DNA from: Kiritimatiellales bacterium | Lineage (GTDB): Bacteria > Verrucomicrobiota > Kiritimatiellia > Kiritimatiellales > Pontiellaceae | Assembly (NCBI GenBank): GCA_021734345.1 | Contig: JAIPJC010000005.1 | Location: 1 to 58,437 of the forward strand | Length of the DNA stretch: 58,437 bases | Reading direction: 5' to 3' | Part shown: positions 1 through 8,659 of the stretch, piece after piece | Layout: the number at the start of each line of letters is the position of its first letter | Numbering within the stretch: the first letter of the stretch is position 1 | Program-made: the position numbers and the translations under genes | The notes under the pieces: model-generated | Told to the model about the DNA's origin: nothing | Seen by the model: only the letters and a program-made list of their open reading frames with translations | Databases searched by the model: none

Positions 1-909
1 GATTACCCGGACGATATCGTGCATGCACCGGGATGTTGCACCAGCCCGGTGAACGAGAGGACGGTCGGCGGAATGTTCGAGGTCGGCACCTATGTCGACG
101 AGTGGGGGTGCATTTTTGAAAACCGGCAAAGCGGAATTGTCGGGGAAGTCAAAACCCCCATCGTCGAGGATTGGGAAGATACTAGTCGGGTGCATGTCCC
201 GGAAGAGGCACTCACGGTCAATATCGACCAGGTCAATGCATTCTGCCGGGAAACCCACCGGTTTGTGCTGGCCGGAGCCTGTCAGCGACCTTTCGAGCGG
301 TTGCAGTTTATTCGCGGAACCGAAAACCTGTATATGGATCTGGCTTTGGGCGACAAAGGATTGGATGCCTTTTTAAGGCGGATACACGAATTCCATCTCA
401 AGGAATTGGACGTGTGGAGCCGCACCGAAGTGGATGCGCTCTTTATCATGGACGATTGGGGCACCCAGAAAAGCCTCTTGATCAATCCGGAAATGTGGCG
501 GCAGCTTTTCAAGCCGCTTTACAAGGATTACATCGATCTCGCGCATGCCGCCGGAAAAAGAATGTTCATGCATTCCGACGGGTACATTGTAGATATCATT
601 CCCGACCTTGTTGAAATGGGGCTCGACGCGATCAATTCCCAGGTGTTCTGCATGGGGCCGGAATTGCTGGCGCGGTTCAAGGGGCAGATCACTTTTTGGG
701 GTGAAATGGATCGGCAGTACATTCTTCCCGCAGGCACCGAAGCGGATGTACGGGATGCCGTCTGCAAGGTGTACGATTGTTTGTGGGCCAACGGCGGGTT
801 GATTGCGCAGTGCGAATTCGGTCCCGGCGCGCAACCCGGAAACATCCGGACGATGTTTGAGGCATGGAACGAACTCAACGACTGCCAAGGCGCTTCAGGA
901 ATTGAATAA
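1..909 (+). CDS. Uroporphyrinogen decarboxylase (URO-D) family protein, 5'-truncated
   Basis: The reading frame is open from base 1. A GTG at 19 lies inside it, but the codons before it (DYPDDI) read as normal protein, so the true start is outside the window. The protein resembles the URO-D/MtaA/CmuA superfamily, TIM-barrel enzymes that decarboxylate uroporphyrinogen or transfer methyl groups to and from corrinoids. The segment FMHSDGYIVDIIPDLVEMG matches the family strand that carries the metal site, but the usual His-x-Cys-Gly of methyltransferase members is His-Ser-Asp-Gly here. The stop overlaps the next start (TAATG), so it is translationally coupled to the GH106-like gene. A role in sugar demethylation or a related C1 step is only an inference; true haem synthesis is unlikely in this context. 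Confidence 0.8.
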   Translation, partial: DYPDDIVHAPGCCTSPVNERTVGGMFEVGTYVDEWGCIFENRQSGIVGEVKTPIVEDWEDTSRVHVPEEALTVNIDQVNAFCRETHRFVLAGACQRPFERLQFIRGTENLYMDLALGDKGLDAFLRRIHEFHLKELDVWSRTEVDALFIMDDWGTQKSLLINPEMWRQLFKPLYKDYIDLAHAAGKRMFMHSDGYIVDIIPDLVEMGLDAINSQVFCMGPELLARFKGQITFWGEMDRQYILPAGTEADVRDAVCKVYDCLWANGGLIAQCEFGPGAQPGNIRTMFEAWNELNDCQGASGIE

Positions 910-3900
910 TGGAAACAACACGGTTTAAAAATCCTCCAGCCGAATTCCGGGGAGCTCCGTTCTGGGCATGGAATTGCGAACTCGATCAGGAAGAGCTGCT
1001 GCGGCAGATCGGCATTTACCAGGAGATGGGAATCGGGGGATTCCACATCCATTGCCGTACCGGTCTGGCAACCCCTTATTTGGGCGACCGGTTCATGGAT
1101 TGCGTAAAAGCGTGCGTGGATGAGGCCGGTCGACGTGGCATGCAAGCCTGGCTCTACGATGAAGACCGCTGGCCGTCCGGTTTCGGCGGCGGTCTGGTTA
1201 CGGAGAATCCGGAGTATCGGCTCAAATATATTCTATTCACCCAGACCCCCTACGGCGTGGGGACGTTACATGACTGCAATATTCCGTGTGCGGCTACTGT
1301 TCGCTCGGAAAACGGAACCTTGCTGGCCCGCTATGCCGTTAAGCTGGATGGGGAAGGCAACCTCGATGAATATCACCGCTTGTCCGTCGAGCAAGAAAAC
1401 CTTCCGGGAGCAACGATATGGTATGCCTATTTGGAGACACCGGCCCCTTCGGAGTGGTTCAACGGGCAAACCTATGTCAATACGCTCAAGAAGGAAGCAA
1501 CCGAGCGGTTTATCCAAACCACCCACGAACGGTACAAGGACGCGGTCGGTGATCGGTTCGGCAAGACGGTGGCGGGGATTTTCACCGATGAGCCCCAGTT
1601 CACCGGCAAGCAATTCTTCGCTACGCCGGAGGAAGGACGGGACTTGATTGTTCCGTTTACCGAGGAACTGTTGGAAGAGTTCAAGACGCGCTACGACTGC
1701 GACTTTCTGGAGAAGCTTCCCGAGCTGTTCTGGGAACTGCCCGCGCGCGCGCCTTCGGTTTACCGCTACCGCTACCACGACGTGGTGGCCGACCTTTTTG
1801 CGGAAAACTATTCGGGGGTCATCGGAGAGTGGTGCCGCCGCAACGGCTTGAAATTCACCGGCCACTTGATGAACGAACCTTCGCTGGAAAGCCAGACGGC
1901 TTCGCTGGGGGAGGCGATGCGCTCCTACATCCATTATGACGTTCCTGGAATTGATATCATCAACGACTACTTTGAATACACCTCCGCCAAACAGGCGCAG
2001 AGCGTCGCAAGGCAGCAAGGTTGCTCCGGAACGATGAGCGAGCTCTATGGAGTGACCAACTGGGATTATGATTTCAAGGGCCACAAGGCCCAGGGCGACT
2101 GGCAGGCGGCAATGGGAGTGGTGCTTAGGGTCCACCATCTGACATGGGTTTCCATGAAGGGCGAAGCCAAGCGCGACTATCCCGCCTCGATCGGCTACCA
2201 GTCTCCTTGGTATCGGCGCTATCCACTGGTCGAGGACCATTTTGCCCGCGTCAACCTAATGTTGACGCAAGGCAGGCCCGTGGTGCGGATTGGCGTGATC
2301 CATCCGGTGGAGTCCTATTGGCTGGCCTACGGGCCGGCCAGCCAAACCGGCGCGGAACGGGCCTATCGGGAAAAGCAGTTCGATGAACTCTGCCGCATCC
2401 TGCTGTTCGGCCTGGTGGATTTCGATTTCATTTCGGAATCGTTGCTGCCCAAGCAGTGCGATCCGGATCGAATCGGGGATTGCTTCCCGGTTGGGCAGAT
2501 GGAGTACGAGGTTGTTTTGGTGCCCGGGTTGCGAACGATTCGCGAGACCACGCTGGTTCGTTTGGAAAAATTTTCCGAGGCTGGCGGCAGGGTTCTTTTT
2601 GCGGGTGAAGTTCCGAGCTTGGTGGATGCCGTCCCTTCCGTCCGGCCGGCAGCGTTGGCCCGGAAAGCGGTTTGCTTCGGTTTTTCCCGGTACGAGATAC
2701 AGCGGAACATTGTCGGATTCCGGGATGTTTCCGTCGAAAACGAGGATGGAACATTGTCCGAGGATTTGATGTATCAACTTCGGCAGCAGGACGGCGAACG
2801 GATTCTTTTCCTTTGCAACACGCATCGGATGCAAACCAAAGCCAATCTGAAAATCGTTCTTGAGGGGGAATGGGTTTGCGAGGAAATGGATACGCTCAGT
2901 GGCGATATCAGAAAAGCATCATGCCGGTATGAAGGGGGACGCACGGTTTTGCGCCGTACATTGCCTCCGGCAGGTAGTCTGTTGCATTCCCTGAAACCGG
3001 GACGCGGCACATCCGCAGCCATTGGAAATACCGAGCTCCACTTTGATGAACAACGACTTCCTCCAGCGGAGAGCTATGCGATGGACGAACCGAACGTCCT
3101 GCTGCTCGACCAGTTCCGGTGGCAATGGAACGATGGTCCGGTGGAGTCGAAGGAAGAAATGCTGCGGATCGACAGGAAACTGCGAAAGCAGCTTGGACTC
3201 AAGCAGCGCAACGGGTTGGATTGCCAACCTTGGGCCGATATGACTCCGTCACCGGTTTTGGGCACGCTGGTCTTGTACGCGGAATTCGAGTCAGGGATTG
3301 AATTGACCGGTTGCGAACTGGCGTCCGAAGATGCGGGTCAATGGGAATTTTCGTTCAACGGCGAAGCGGTTGCAACAGGATCGTCCACGGGTTGGTGGGT
3401 GGATCGCTGCATCCGGAAAATCCCTTTGCCGGCAATCCGCAAAGGAACCAACACGGTTTGCTTCCGCATGCCGTACCATCGCAAAACCGATCTGGAATGG
3501 ATCTATTTACTCGGCAGGTTCGGCGTTTGCTTGAAGGGGGACCGCTGCGTACTGGCGGAGTTGCCCGCCACGTTGTCCTACGGCGATTGGATCTGCTGCG
3601 GATTCCCATTCTACGCCGGAAACATGGACTACAATATTCGCCTTCCGGAGGGGTGCCCTTCGGCGGTTCAGATTCCTTTTTTCAAAGGGGCGCTGGTCGA
3701 TTTCTTTTGGAATGGGAAACCGGCCGGATCCGCTGCCTTTCCTCCCTACGAAGTGCGTTTGCCGGCTTCCTGTTGCGGCGAAGGCGGTATTTTGACTCTG
3801 CGCGTTTATGGCAATCGGGTGAACGCCTTCGGCAGCATGCACAATACGGATACGCATCGCAACGATTGGGTGCGGTACGGCCCGCTGGGCTATCGCTCGG

Positions 3901-3992
3901 AAGGCAAGGACTGGGCGTACGAATATCAACTGCGCCCCATGGGGATTTTGACGGCACCTCGGTGTTGTTTCGGGAGCAACGAAAACAAATGA
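909..3992 (+). CDS. GH106-like glycoside hydrolase (putative alpha-L-rhamnosidase)
   Basis: This is a 1027-aa protein, the usual size for the family. The N-terminus has the pattern FRGAPFWAWNCELDQEELLR followed by GIGGFHIHCRTGL and WLYDEDRWPSGFGGG, which I recognise from proteins annotated as GH106 alpha-L-rhamnosidase or 'glycosyl hydrolase'. The rest reads as a TIM-barrel-like core followed by beta-sandwich domains. There is no signal peptide (METTRFKNPP start), so it is predicted cytoplasmic, unlike the neighbouring sulfatases. The start overlaps the previous stop (TAATG) and its own stop overlaps the next start (ATGA). The likely role is release of rhamnose or a related deoxysugar from imported oligosaccharides. 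The family call is moderately sure; the substrate is not shown by sequence. Confidence 0.78.
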   Translation: METTRFKNPPAEFRGAPFWAWNCELDQEELLRQIGIYQEMGIGGFHIHCRTGLATPYLGDRFMDCVKACVDEAGRRGMQAWLYDEDRWPSGFGGGLVTENPEYRLKYILFTQTPYGVGTLHDCNIPCAATVRSENGTLLARYAVKLDGEGNLDEYHRLSVEQENLPGATIWYAYLETPAPSEWFNGQTYVNTLKKEATERFIQTTHERYKDAVGDRFGKTVAGIFTDEPQFTGKQFFATPEEGRDLIVPFTEELLEEFKTRYDCDFLEKLPELFWELPARAPSVYRYRYHDVVADLFAENYSGVIGEWCRRNGLKFTGHLMNEPSLESQTASLGEAMRSYIHYDVPGIDIINDYFEYTSAKQAQSVARQQGCSGTMSELYGVTNWDYDFKGHKAQGDWQAAMGVVLRVHHLTWVSMKGEAKRDYPASIGYQSPWYRRYPLVEDHFARVNLMLTQGRPVVRIGVIHPVESYWLAYGPASQTGAERAYREKQFDELCRILLFGLVDFDFISESLLPKQCDPDRIGDCFPVGQMEYEVVLVPGLRTIRETTLVRLEKFSEAGGRVLFAGEVPSLVDAVPSVRPAALARKAVCFGFSRYEIQRNIVGFRDVSVENEDGTLSEDLMYQLRQQDGERILFLCNTHRMQTKANLKIVLEGEWVCEEMDTLSGDIRKASCRYEGGRTVLRRTLPPAGSLLHSLKPGRGTSAAIGNTELHFDEQRLPPAESYAMDEPNVLLLDQFRWQWNDGPVESKEEMLRIDRKLRKQLGLKQRNGLDCQPWADMTPSPVLGTLVLYAEFESGIELTGCELASEDAGQWEFSFNGEAVATGSSTGWWVDRCIRKIPLPAIRKGTNTVCFRMPYHRKTDLEWIYLLGRFGVCLKGDRCVLAELPATLSYGDWICCGFPFYAGNMDYNIRLPEGCPSAVQIPFFKGALVDFFWNGKPAGSAAFPPYEVRLPASCCGEGGILTLRVYGNRVNAFGSMHNTDTHRNDWVRYGPLGYRSEGKDWAYEYQLRPMGILTAPRCCFGSNENK

Positions 3993-5860
3993 GAAGAACA
4001 ATGTCGAAGCACGGTGGTTGCGCGATTGCTGCGGTAGTTGTCGCGTTTTCCAGTGGGGTCCCGTCGCATGCGATGGCGGATACGGTCGGATCGGTGCGGG
4101 TCCTGCCTAAGATGGAATGGGAGTGCGGCAGTACGGGATCGTTTACCGTTGTTTACACCGTGGGGCCGGATGGCGTACCCGCCGGGGGATCGGTCGGCAT
4201 TGCGTTCAAGCACGCCATTGAAATCGGCCTCGGAACGAATCCGGACGGTGTTGGCTATGTCAAGACGTTGCGTTCGTCCGGAGCGGAACTTCCGGTCCGG
4301 TTGAAAGGCGGACGGTTTGTCTATCCGGAGCAAGGTCAACCGGCCAATTCCAAACCACAGAATGCCATTGTGCGGAAGGCAGTTTTTGCGGATGTCGGAG
4401 ATTCCCCGCTGAAGCCCGGCGAAGAGGTGCGGTTTGTTTTTGGAGCGAACAGCAAGGGTATCGAACTGCCGCTCAATGTTTGCGTCGATCCGATCCGGGC
4501 CGTTGTCGATCCCGAAGGAGACGGCACCTATTCCATCGTGCCTTTTATTCCGTCATTCCGTTTGGTGGCACGACCGGCCGATCATTTATTTGTCACTATT
4601 CCATCCACCCGGAGGGTCGGCGAGTCTGCCGACATCTGTATTCGTGCTGAAGATCCGGCAAACAACCTGGCCACTTCCTTTAACGGAGAGGTTGTTCTGA
4701 CGGGAATGCCGGGTTGCGGCGCGTCCAAAGTCCAGATGAAAGCAGGACTGGGTCGCATCGATCTGCCTGTGAAGGGAACCGGCGTTGTGCGGGTGAGTGT
4801 TGGCGGGCACGGAATGAGCGCGTCAAGCAATCCCATGGTGATCCAGGATGCATCGGTGCCTTACGGGGTCTATTGGGGAGACCTTCACGGACATACGTTC
4901 GAATCGGACGGTCTGGGCGGCGATGCGGAATATTATTACCGCACCGCCCGTGATGCCGCCGATCTGGATGTCTGCGCCAGCGCGGACCACGGGCCGCGCA
5001 TGAAGTCGAAGGAGGCAACGCGCAAATTAAACGAGCCGGGACGGTTTGTAACGATATGGGGTTATGAATGGGCCGAGTCCCAGCCCGGACGGCTGGACTG
5101 GAATATTTATTTCCGCGATGAAGATGACCCGGTTCCGGCCGGATGGCCGCAAACCATCGAAGGATTCTGGTCCTCCATTGAAAAGCTCTACGGCGACAAT
5201 GCCGATAGGCGGGTCATTGTCGGGCCGCATATGTTCACGTATCCCACAAAATGCCGCCCGTGGTATGAAAATTGGAATGACCGCTACTGCCGCTTTGTCG
5301 AGATCTACTCAGAGCACGGTATGTCGGAATACAATGGCAACCCGCGCATGCTGGCCAAAGGAAACGTCCAGCCGGGATTCTTTATGCAGGATGGTTTGGC
5401 GGCAGGCTGCCACTTCGGAATCCTCGGATCCAGCGATACGCACGATAGCCGCGCCGGACGCGGCAGCAACTCGCTGATCCATCACGGCGGGCTGGTTGCC
5501 TTCCTGGCGAAAGATTTGACGCGCGAGAGTATTTGGGACGCATGGTGGAACCGCCGCTTTTATGCGGCATCCAATGAACGCATTTTCATCGATTTCAAAA
5601 TCAACGGGCACCTGATGGGTGAAGAGATAACGACGGATGGTGCTCCGCGCATTGCATACACGGTTTACGGATGCAGCAAGCCGTTCGATGTGATCCTGCT
5701 GCGGAACAACAAGGAACTGAAACGAACAACATCAACAGGCGGTAGCGTAACAGAGGATTTTAGCGATACCGGGTTTGACAGCTCCGCCAATTATTATCTG
5801 CGCGTAGTGGAGAGCGAAGGCGAATTTGCATGGAGCAGTCCGATCTGGGTGAACGAATAA
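3989..5860 (+). CDS. DUF3604 domain protein, secreted
   Basis: The frame is open far upstream, but the first start compatible with the end of the previous gene is ATG 3989, which overlaps its TGA. ATG 4001 is an in-frame alternative. The product is about 623 aa and starts with a signal peptide (MSKHGGCAIAAVVVAFSSG, then cleavage near SHAMA). A beta-rich N-terminal half is followed from about residue 290 by GVYWGDLHGHTFESDG and later SADHGPR, WGYEWAE and GSSDTHDS. These His/Asp-rich motifs are the PHP-like metal sites of DUF3604. The function of DUF3604 is not established. It commonly sits beside sulfatases in marine polysaccharide loci, which fits here. A metal-dependent hydrolase acting on the same glycan is an inference. 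Confidence 0.85.
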   Translation: MRRTMSKHGGCAIAAVVVAFSSGVPSHAMADTVGSVRVLPKMEWECGSTGSFTVVYTVGPDGVPAGGSVGIAFKHAIEIGLGTNPDGVGYVKTLRSSGAELPVRLKGGRFVYPEQGQPANSKPQNAIVRKAVFADVGDSPLKPGEEVRFVFGANSKGIELPLNVCVDPIRAVVDPEGDGTYSIVPFIPSFRLVARPADHLFVTIPSTRRVGESADICIRAEDPANNLATSFNGEVVLTGMPGCGASKVQMKAGLGRIDLPVKGTGVVRVSVGGHGMSASSNPMVIQDASVPYGVYWGDLHGHTFESDGLGGDAEYYYRTARDAADLDVCASADHGPRMKSKEATRKLNEPGRFVTIWGYEWAESQPGRLDWNIYFRDEDDPVPAGWPQTIEGFWSSIEKLYGDNADRRVIVGPHMFTYPTKCRPWYENWNDRYCRFVEIYSEHGMSEYNGNPRMLAKGNVQPGFFMQDGLAAGCHFGILGSSDTHDSRAGRGSNSLIHHGGLVAFLAKDLTRESIWDAWWNRRFYAASNERIFIDFKINGHLMGEEITTDGAPRIAYTVYGCSKPFDVILLRNNKELKRTTSTGGSVTEDFSDTGFDSSANYYLRVVESEGEFAWSSPIWVNE

Positions 5861-5882
5861 AGGGTTGAATGGGGAGCGTGAT

Positions 5883-7721
5883 ATGAAAATAGCAAAACTT
5901 TTCTATGCCGCGACCGTTTTGTCGCTGGCGGTGGGCGTCCAGGCGCAGGACGCCATGCCACGGCCGAATATTCTGGTGATCATGAGTGACGACCAGGGGG
6001 CGGGGGATGTCGGGTTCAACGGCAACCCATGGGCGCGCACGCCGGTGCTCGACAAGCTGGCGTTCCAGTCGGCGCAGTTCTCGAACTTCATTGCGGATCC
6101 GGCCTGCACGCCGTCGCGCGCATCCTTTCTGACCGGTCGCAACTACAATTCTACCGGCGTCTGGGGCGTCGGTCCGCGCGGCTATATCCGCCGCGATGAA
6201 ACCTTCCTGCCGGAATACCTGCGCCGCGCCGGATACCACACCGCCCATTTCGGAAAATGGGGCGAAGGCTGGACGCCGGACCAGCGCACCTACATGCGCG
6301 GCTACGAGGAAGCCGGTGCGCTCGGCGGTGGATACCAGCATGTCGATCCTTGGTTCGACATGACCGGAACCCTTGTGCAGAAAAAAGGGTGGACCGTCGA
6401 TTTGCTGGCCGACATGACGATCGACTTCATCCGTCGGCAAAGCAAATCCAATCAGCCATGGTACGCCATCACGGCCTACATCTCCCCGCATTCCCCGTGG
6501 GAGTGCGACCCCAAGTATTCCGATCCGTTGGAAAAGGAAGGCTACTCGAAGGCGCTCGCGGCGTTCTACGGCATGGTGCTTCAGATGGATACCGCGACCG
6601 GGCGGATTCTCGACGAACTGGAACGACTTGGACTGTCCGAGAATACGGTCGTCATTTTCGTCAGCGACAACGGCGCCACCCCGCATTGCGAGCGGGCCGG
6701 CGGAACGCCGGTCGACGGAGAAGACTGGGCGCGCCGCAATGCGCTGCACCTTCGCGGACAAAAATCCCAAGTGTGGGAAAACGGGATACACGTTCCATTT
6801 TGCGTGCGTTGGCCCGGCCATGTTCCGGCTGGCGTGCGCCAGCAGTTTGGTTCGTTCGAGGATATCCTGCCGACGATCCTCGATTTGGCGAACGTGCCGG
6901 ACTCGATTGTCCCGGAACATTTGCCGCTGGATGGCGTCAGCTTGAAACCGGTGCTGCTGAATCCCGCGGCACCGGAAAAAGATCGGTTCTACTTCCGCAT
7001 CCCCGTCGCCATGGAGGGTGCTCCGCCGTCGTATCCTGGCCTGATTATCGAAGATCCGACGCAATTGCGGTACGACCAGATCCATACCTGTGTTTATGGT
7101 CCGCGATTCAAATACCACAGCCTGCCCCAAGGTAAAGAGGCGTTGTACGACATGGAGAAAGATCCGGGAGAAACTTCCGATGTATCAGCGGAATATCCCG
7201 AGATTACACGCGAAATGGCCCAGAACTGTCGCGCGGAGTGGGATCGACTGATTAAAAGCGGGCGGGGATTCTGGATGCCGTCGATTCTGGTTGGCGATCC
7301 GCGCTATGAGGGAATGAAGCGGTGCTGGGCGCATCTGCCGCCGGATGTGGTGCCCTGCAATACCGCCCAGAAAGTGACCGGCACCGTGCGCTGCCCGTTC
7401 GAGGGACTGAAAGGCTTTTCCAAGGCCGGTGATTCGGCAACCTTCGCGCTCGATGTGCGCACGGCCGGAACCTACGAAGTAGCGATGACCGGCGACAAGC
7501 TGGACCAGTGCGGTCCGCTGGCGCTTGAAATCGGCGGGACAAAACTTGTGCCGAAGAAAGTATCGGAGAAAGAAATAAACTTCGGGACGGTGGATCTTCC
7601 TGTTGGAACAATGGATCTGGACGTTGCTGCAAAGGCGGACGGCGCCGCGCCCGGATTCATCAAGGAAATCTCCATTCTGCCCCATGGCAACCAGGGTGTG
7701 GTAAACGGGACCGATAAATGA
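5883..7721 (+). CDS. Formylglycine-dependent sulfatase, exported
   Basis: The 612-aa S1-type sulfatase hydrolyses sulfate esters using a formylglycine made from Cys75 in the CTPSRASFLTGR signature. Metal-binding residues are visible in MSDDQGAGD near residue 35, in FGKWGEG (equivalent to the family GKWH) and in SDNGATPH. The start is ATG 5883, with GGGGAG seven bases upstream; a TTG at 5865 in the same frame is less likely. The N-terminus is a Sec signal peptide ending near VQAQDA. After the catalytic domain, roughly residues 480-600 form an extra beta-rich C-terminal domain. The stop overlaps the next start (ATGA). The Cys-type active site needs a maturase not encoded in this window. The substrate is unknown, probably a sulfated algal glycan. 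Confidence 0.93.
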   Translation: MKIAKLFYAATVLSLAVGVQAQDAMPRPNILVIMSDDQGAGDVGFNGNPWARTPVLDKLAFQSAQFSNFIADPACTPSRASFLTGRNYNSTGVWGVGPRGYIRRDETFLPEYLRRAGYHTAHFGKWGEGWTPDQRTYMRGYEEAGALGGGYQHVDPWFDMTGTLVQKKGWTVDLLADMTIDFIRRQSKSNQPWYAITAYISPHSPWECDPKYSDPLEKEGYSKALAAFYGMVLQMDTATGRILDELERLGLSENTVVIFVSDNGATPHCERAGGTPVDGEDWARRNALHLRGQKSQVWENGIHVPFCVRWPGHVPAGVRQQFGSFEDILPTILDLANVPDSIVPEHLPLDGVSLKPVLLNPAAPEKDRFYFRIPVAMEGAPPSYPGLIIEDPTQLRYDQIHTCVYGPRFKYHSLPQGKEALYDMEKDPGETSDVSAEYPEITREMAQNCRAEWDRLIKSGRGFWMPSILVGDPRYEGMKRCWAHLPPDVVPCNTAQKVTGTVRCPFEGLKGFSKAGDSATFALDVRTAGTYEVAMTGDKLDQCGPLALEIGGTKLVPKKVSEKEINFGTVDLPVGTMDLDVAAKADGAAPGFIKEISILPHGNQGVVNGTDK

Positions 7722-8659
7722 GCAGGTATTGTAAAATGAACAAACCCATATGGATGGCCGTTGTGCTCGTAGGCAGCGCCTGTGCCACTGAAGCACTACT
7801 CGTTTCCGTCCAGCCGCAGCCGATCTCTCCGGTCACGCTGTCGTACGGGCCCGACGCGAGGAATACGCTCGATCTGTGGAAGGCGGGCGGCTCGAAACCC
7901 AATCCATTGCTGGTTTATATCCATGGCGGAAGCTGGACGGGCAACGACAAGAGCCAGGTTTTCCAATATGTTGATGTCACCAACTGGCTGGAAAAAGGAG
8001 TTTCGGTAGCATCCATCGACTACCGCTACAGCACGGACGCGATCCTGCCCGCGCCGGTGCATGACGCCGCCCGCGCCATCCAGTTCTTGCGGCGCAATGC
8101 GGCGGAACTGCACATCGATTCGTCGCACATCGCATTGATAGGGAGCAGTGCGGGTGGCTGTTCCGCGGTGTGGCTTCTTTTCCATGACGATCTGGCCGAT
8201 CCAACGGCTTCCGATCCGGTCCTGCGGGAATCCACGCGGGTACAAGGAGCCTGGGGGCAGATTCCGCAAACCTCGATCGATCCGGTTGTCCTGACCAATT
8301 GGATCGGTGAATTGGCGGCATCCCATCACATGATCTACCAGGCGGTCGGGGCGGCGAACTATGCCGCGATGATGGCGAATTATGCCCAATACAAGCCGTT
8401 GCTCGACGAATTCTCTCCCATCAACCACATGGATGCCGGCGATCCGCCGCTCTTCCTTACATATTCCGCCAACATGACGCTACCGCCAGCCACGCCGGCT
8501 GCCGCCATCCACCATGGAACGTTCGGCGTGAAGCTGAAGGAGAAGGCCGCCGCAATCGGATACGCCAAACTCGATCTGCTGATCAAAGGCACCTCGGTTC
8601 CGGAACATTATGCGACTGTGGAAGCGTTTCTTGATGCCATTCTGTTGGAGGGGAAATGA
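7718..8659 (+). CDS. Secreted alpha/beta-hydrolase (carboxylesterase-like)
   Basis: This esterase of about 307-313 aa belongs to the BD-FAE/carboxylesterase type. The oxyanion-hole motif HGGSW, the nucleophile elbow GSSAGG and a C-terminal His in VPEHYATVEAF supply the expected triad elements. ATG 7718 overlaps the sulfatase stop. ATG 7736 (MNKPIWMAVVLVGSACA) may be the true start, because it places a clean signal peptide at the N-terminus. The stop overlaps the next ATG. Between a sulfatase and an acetylesterase, it probably removes acyl groups such as acetyl or feruloyl-like esters from the polysaccharide. The exact ester is unknown. Confidence 0.85.
   Translation: MSRYCKMNKPIWMAVVLVGSACATEALLVSVQPQPISPVTLSYGPDARNTLDLWKAGGSKPNPLLVYIHGGSWTGNDKSQVFQYVDVTNWLEKGVSVASIDYRYSTDAILPAPVHDAARAIQFLRRNAAELHIDSSHIALIGSSAGGCSAVWLLFHDDLADPTASDPVLRESTRVQGAWGQIPQTSIDPVVLTNWIGELAASHHMIYQAVGAANYAAMMANYAQYKPLLDEFSPINHMDAGDPPLFLTYSANMTLPPATPAAAIHHGTFGVKLKEKAAAIGYAKLDLLIKGTSVPEHYATVEAFLDAILLEGK

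Noticed and set aside
3311-3988. N-terminal extension of the DUF3604 open frame
   Set aside because: It overlaps about 680 bases of the GH106-like gene in another frame, lacks a ribosome site at its start and lies before a clear signal peptide.
5760-7130. 456-aa minus-strand open frame
   Set aside because: Antisense of a complete sulfatase with signature motifs on the plus strand.
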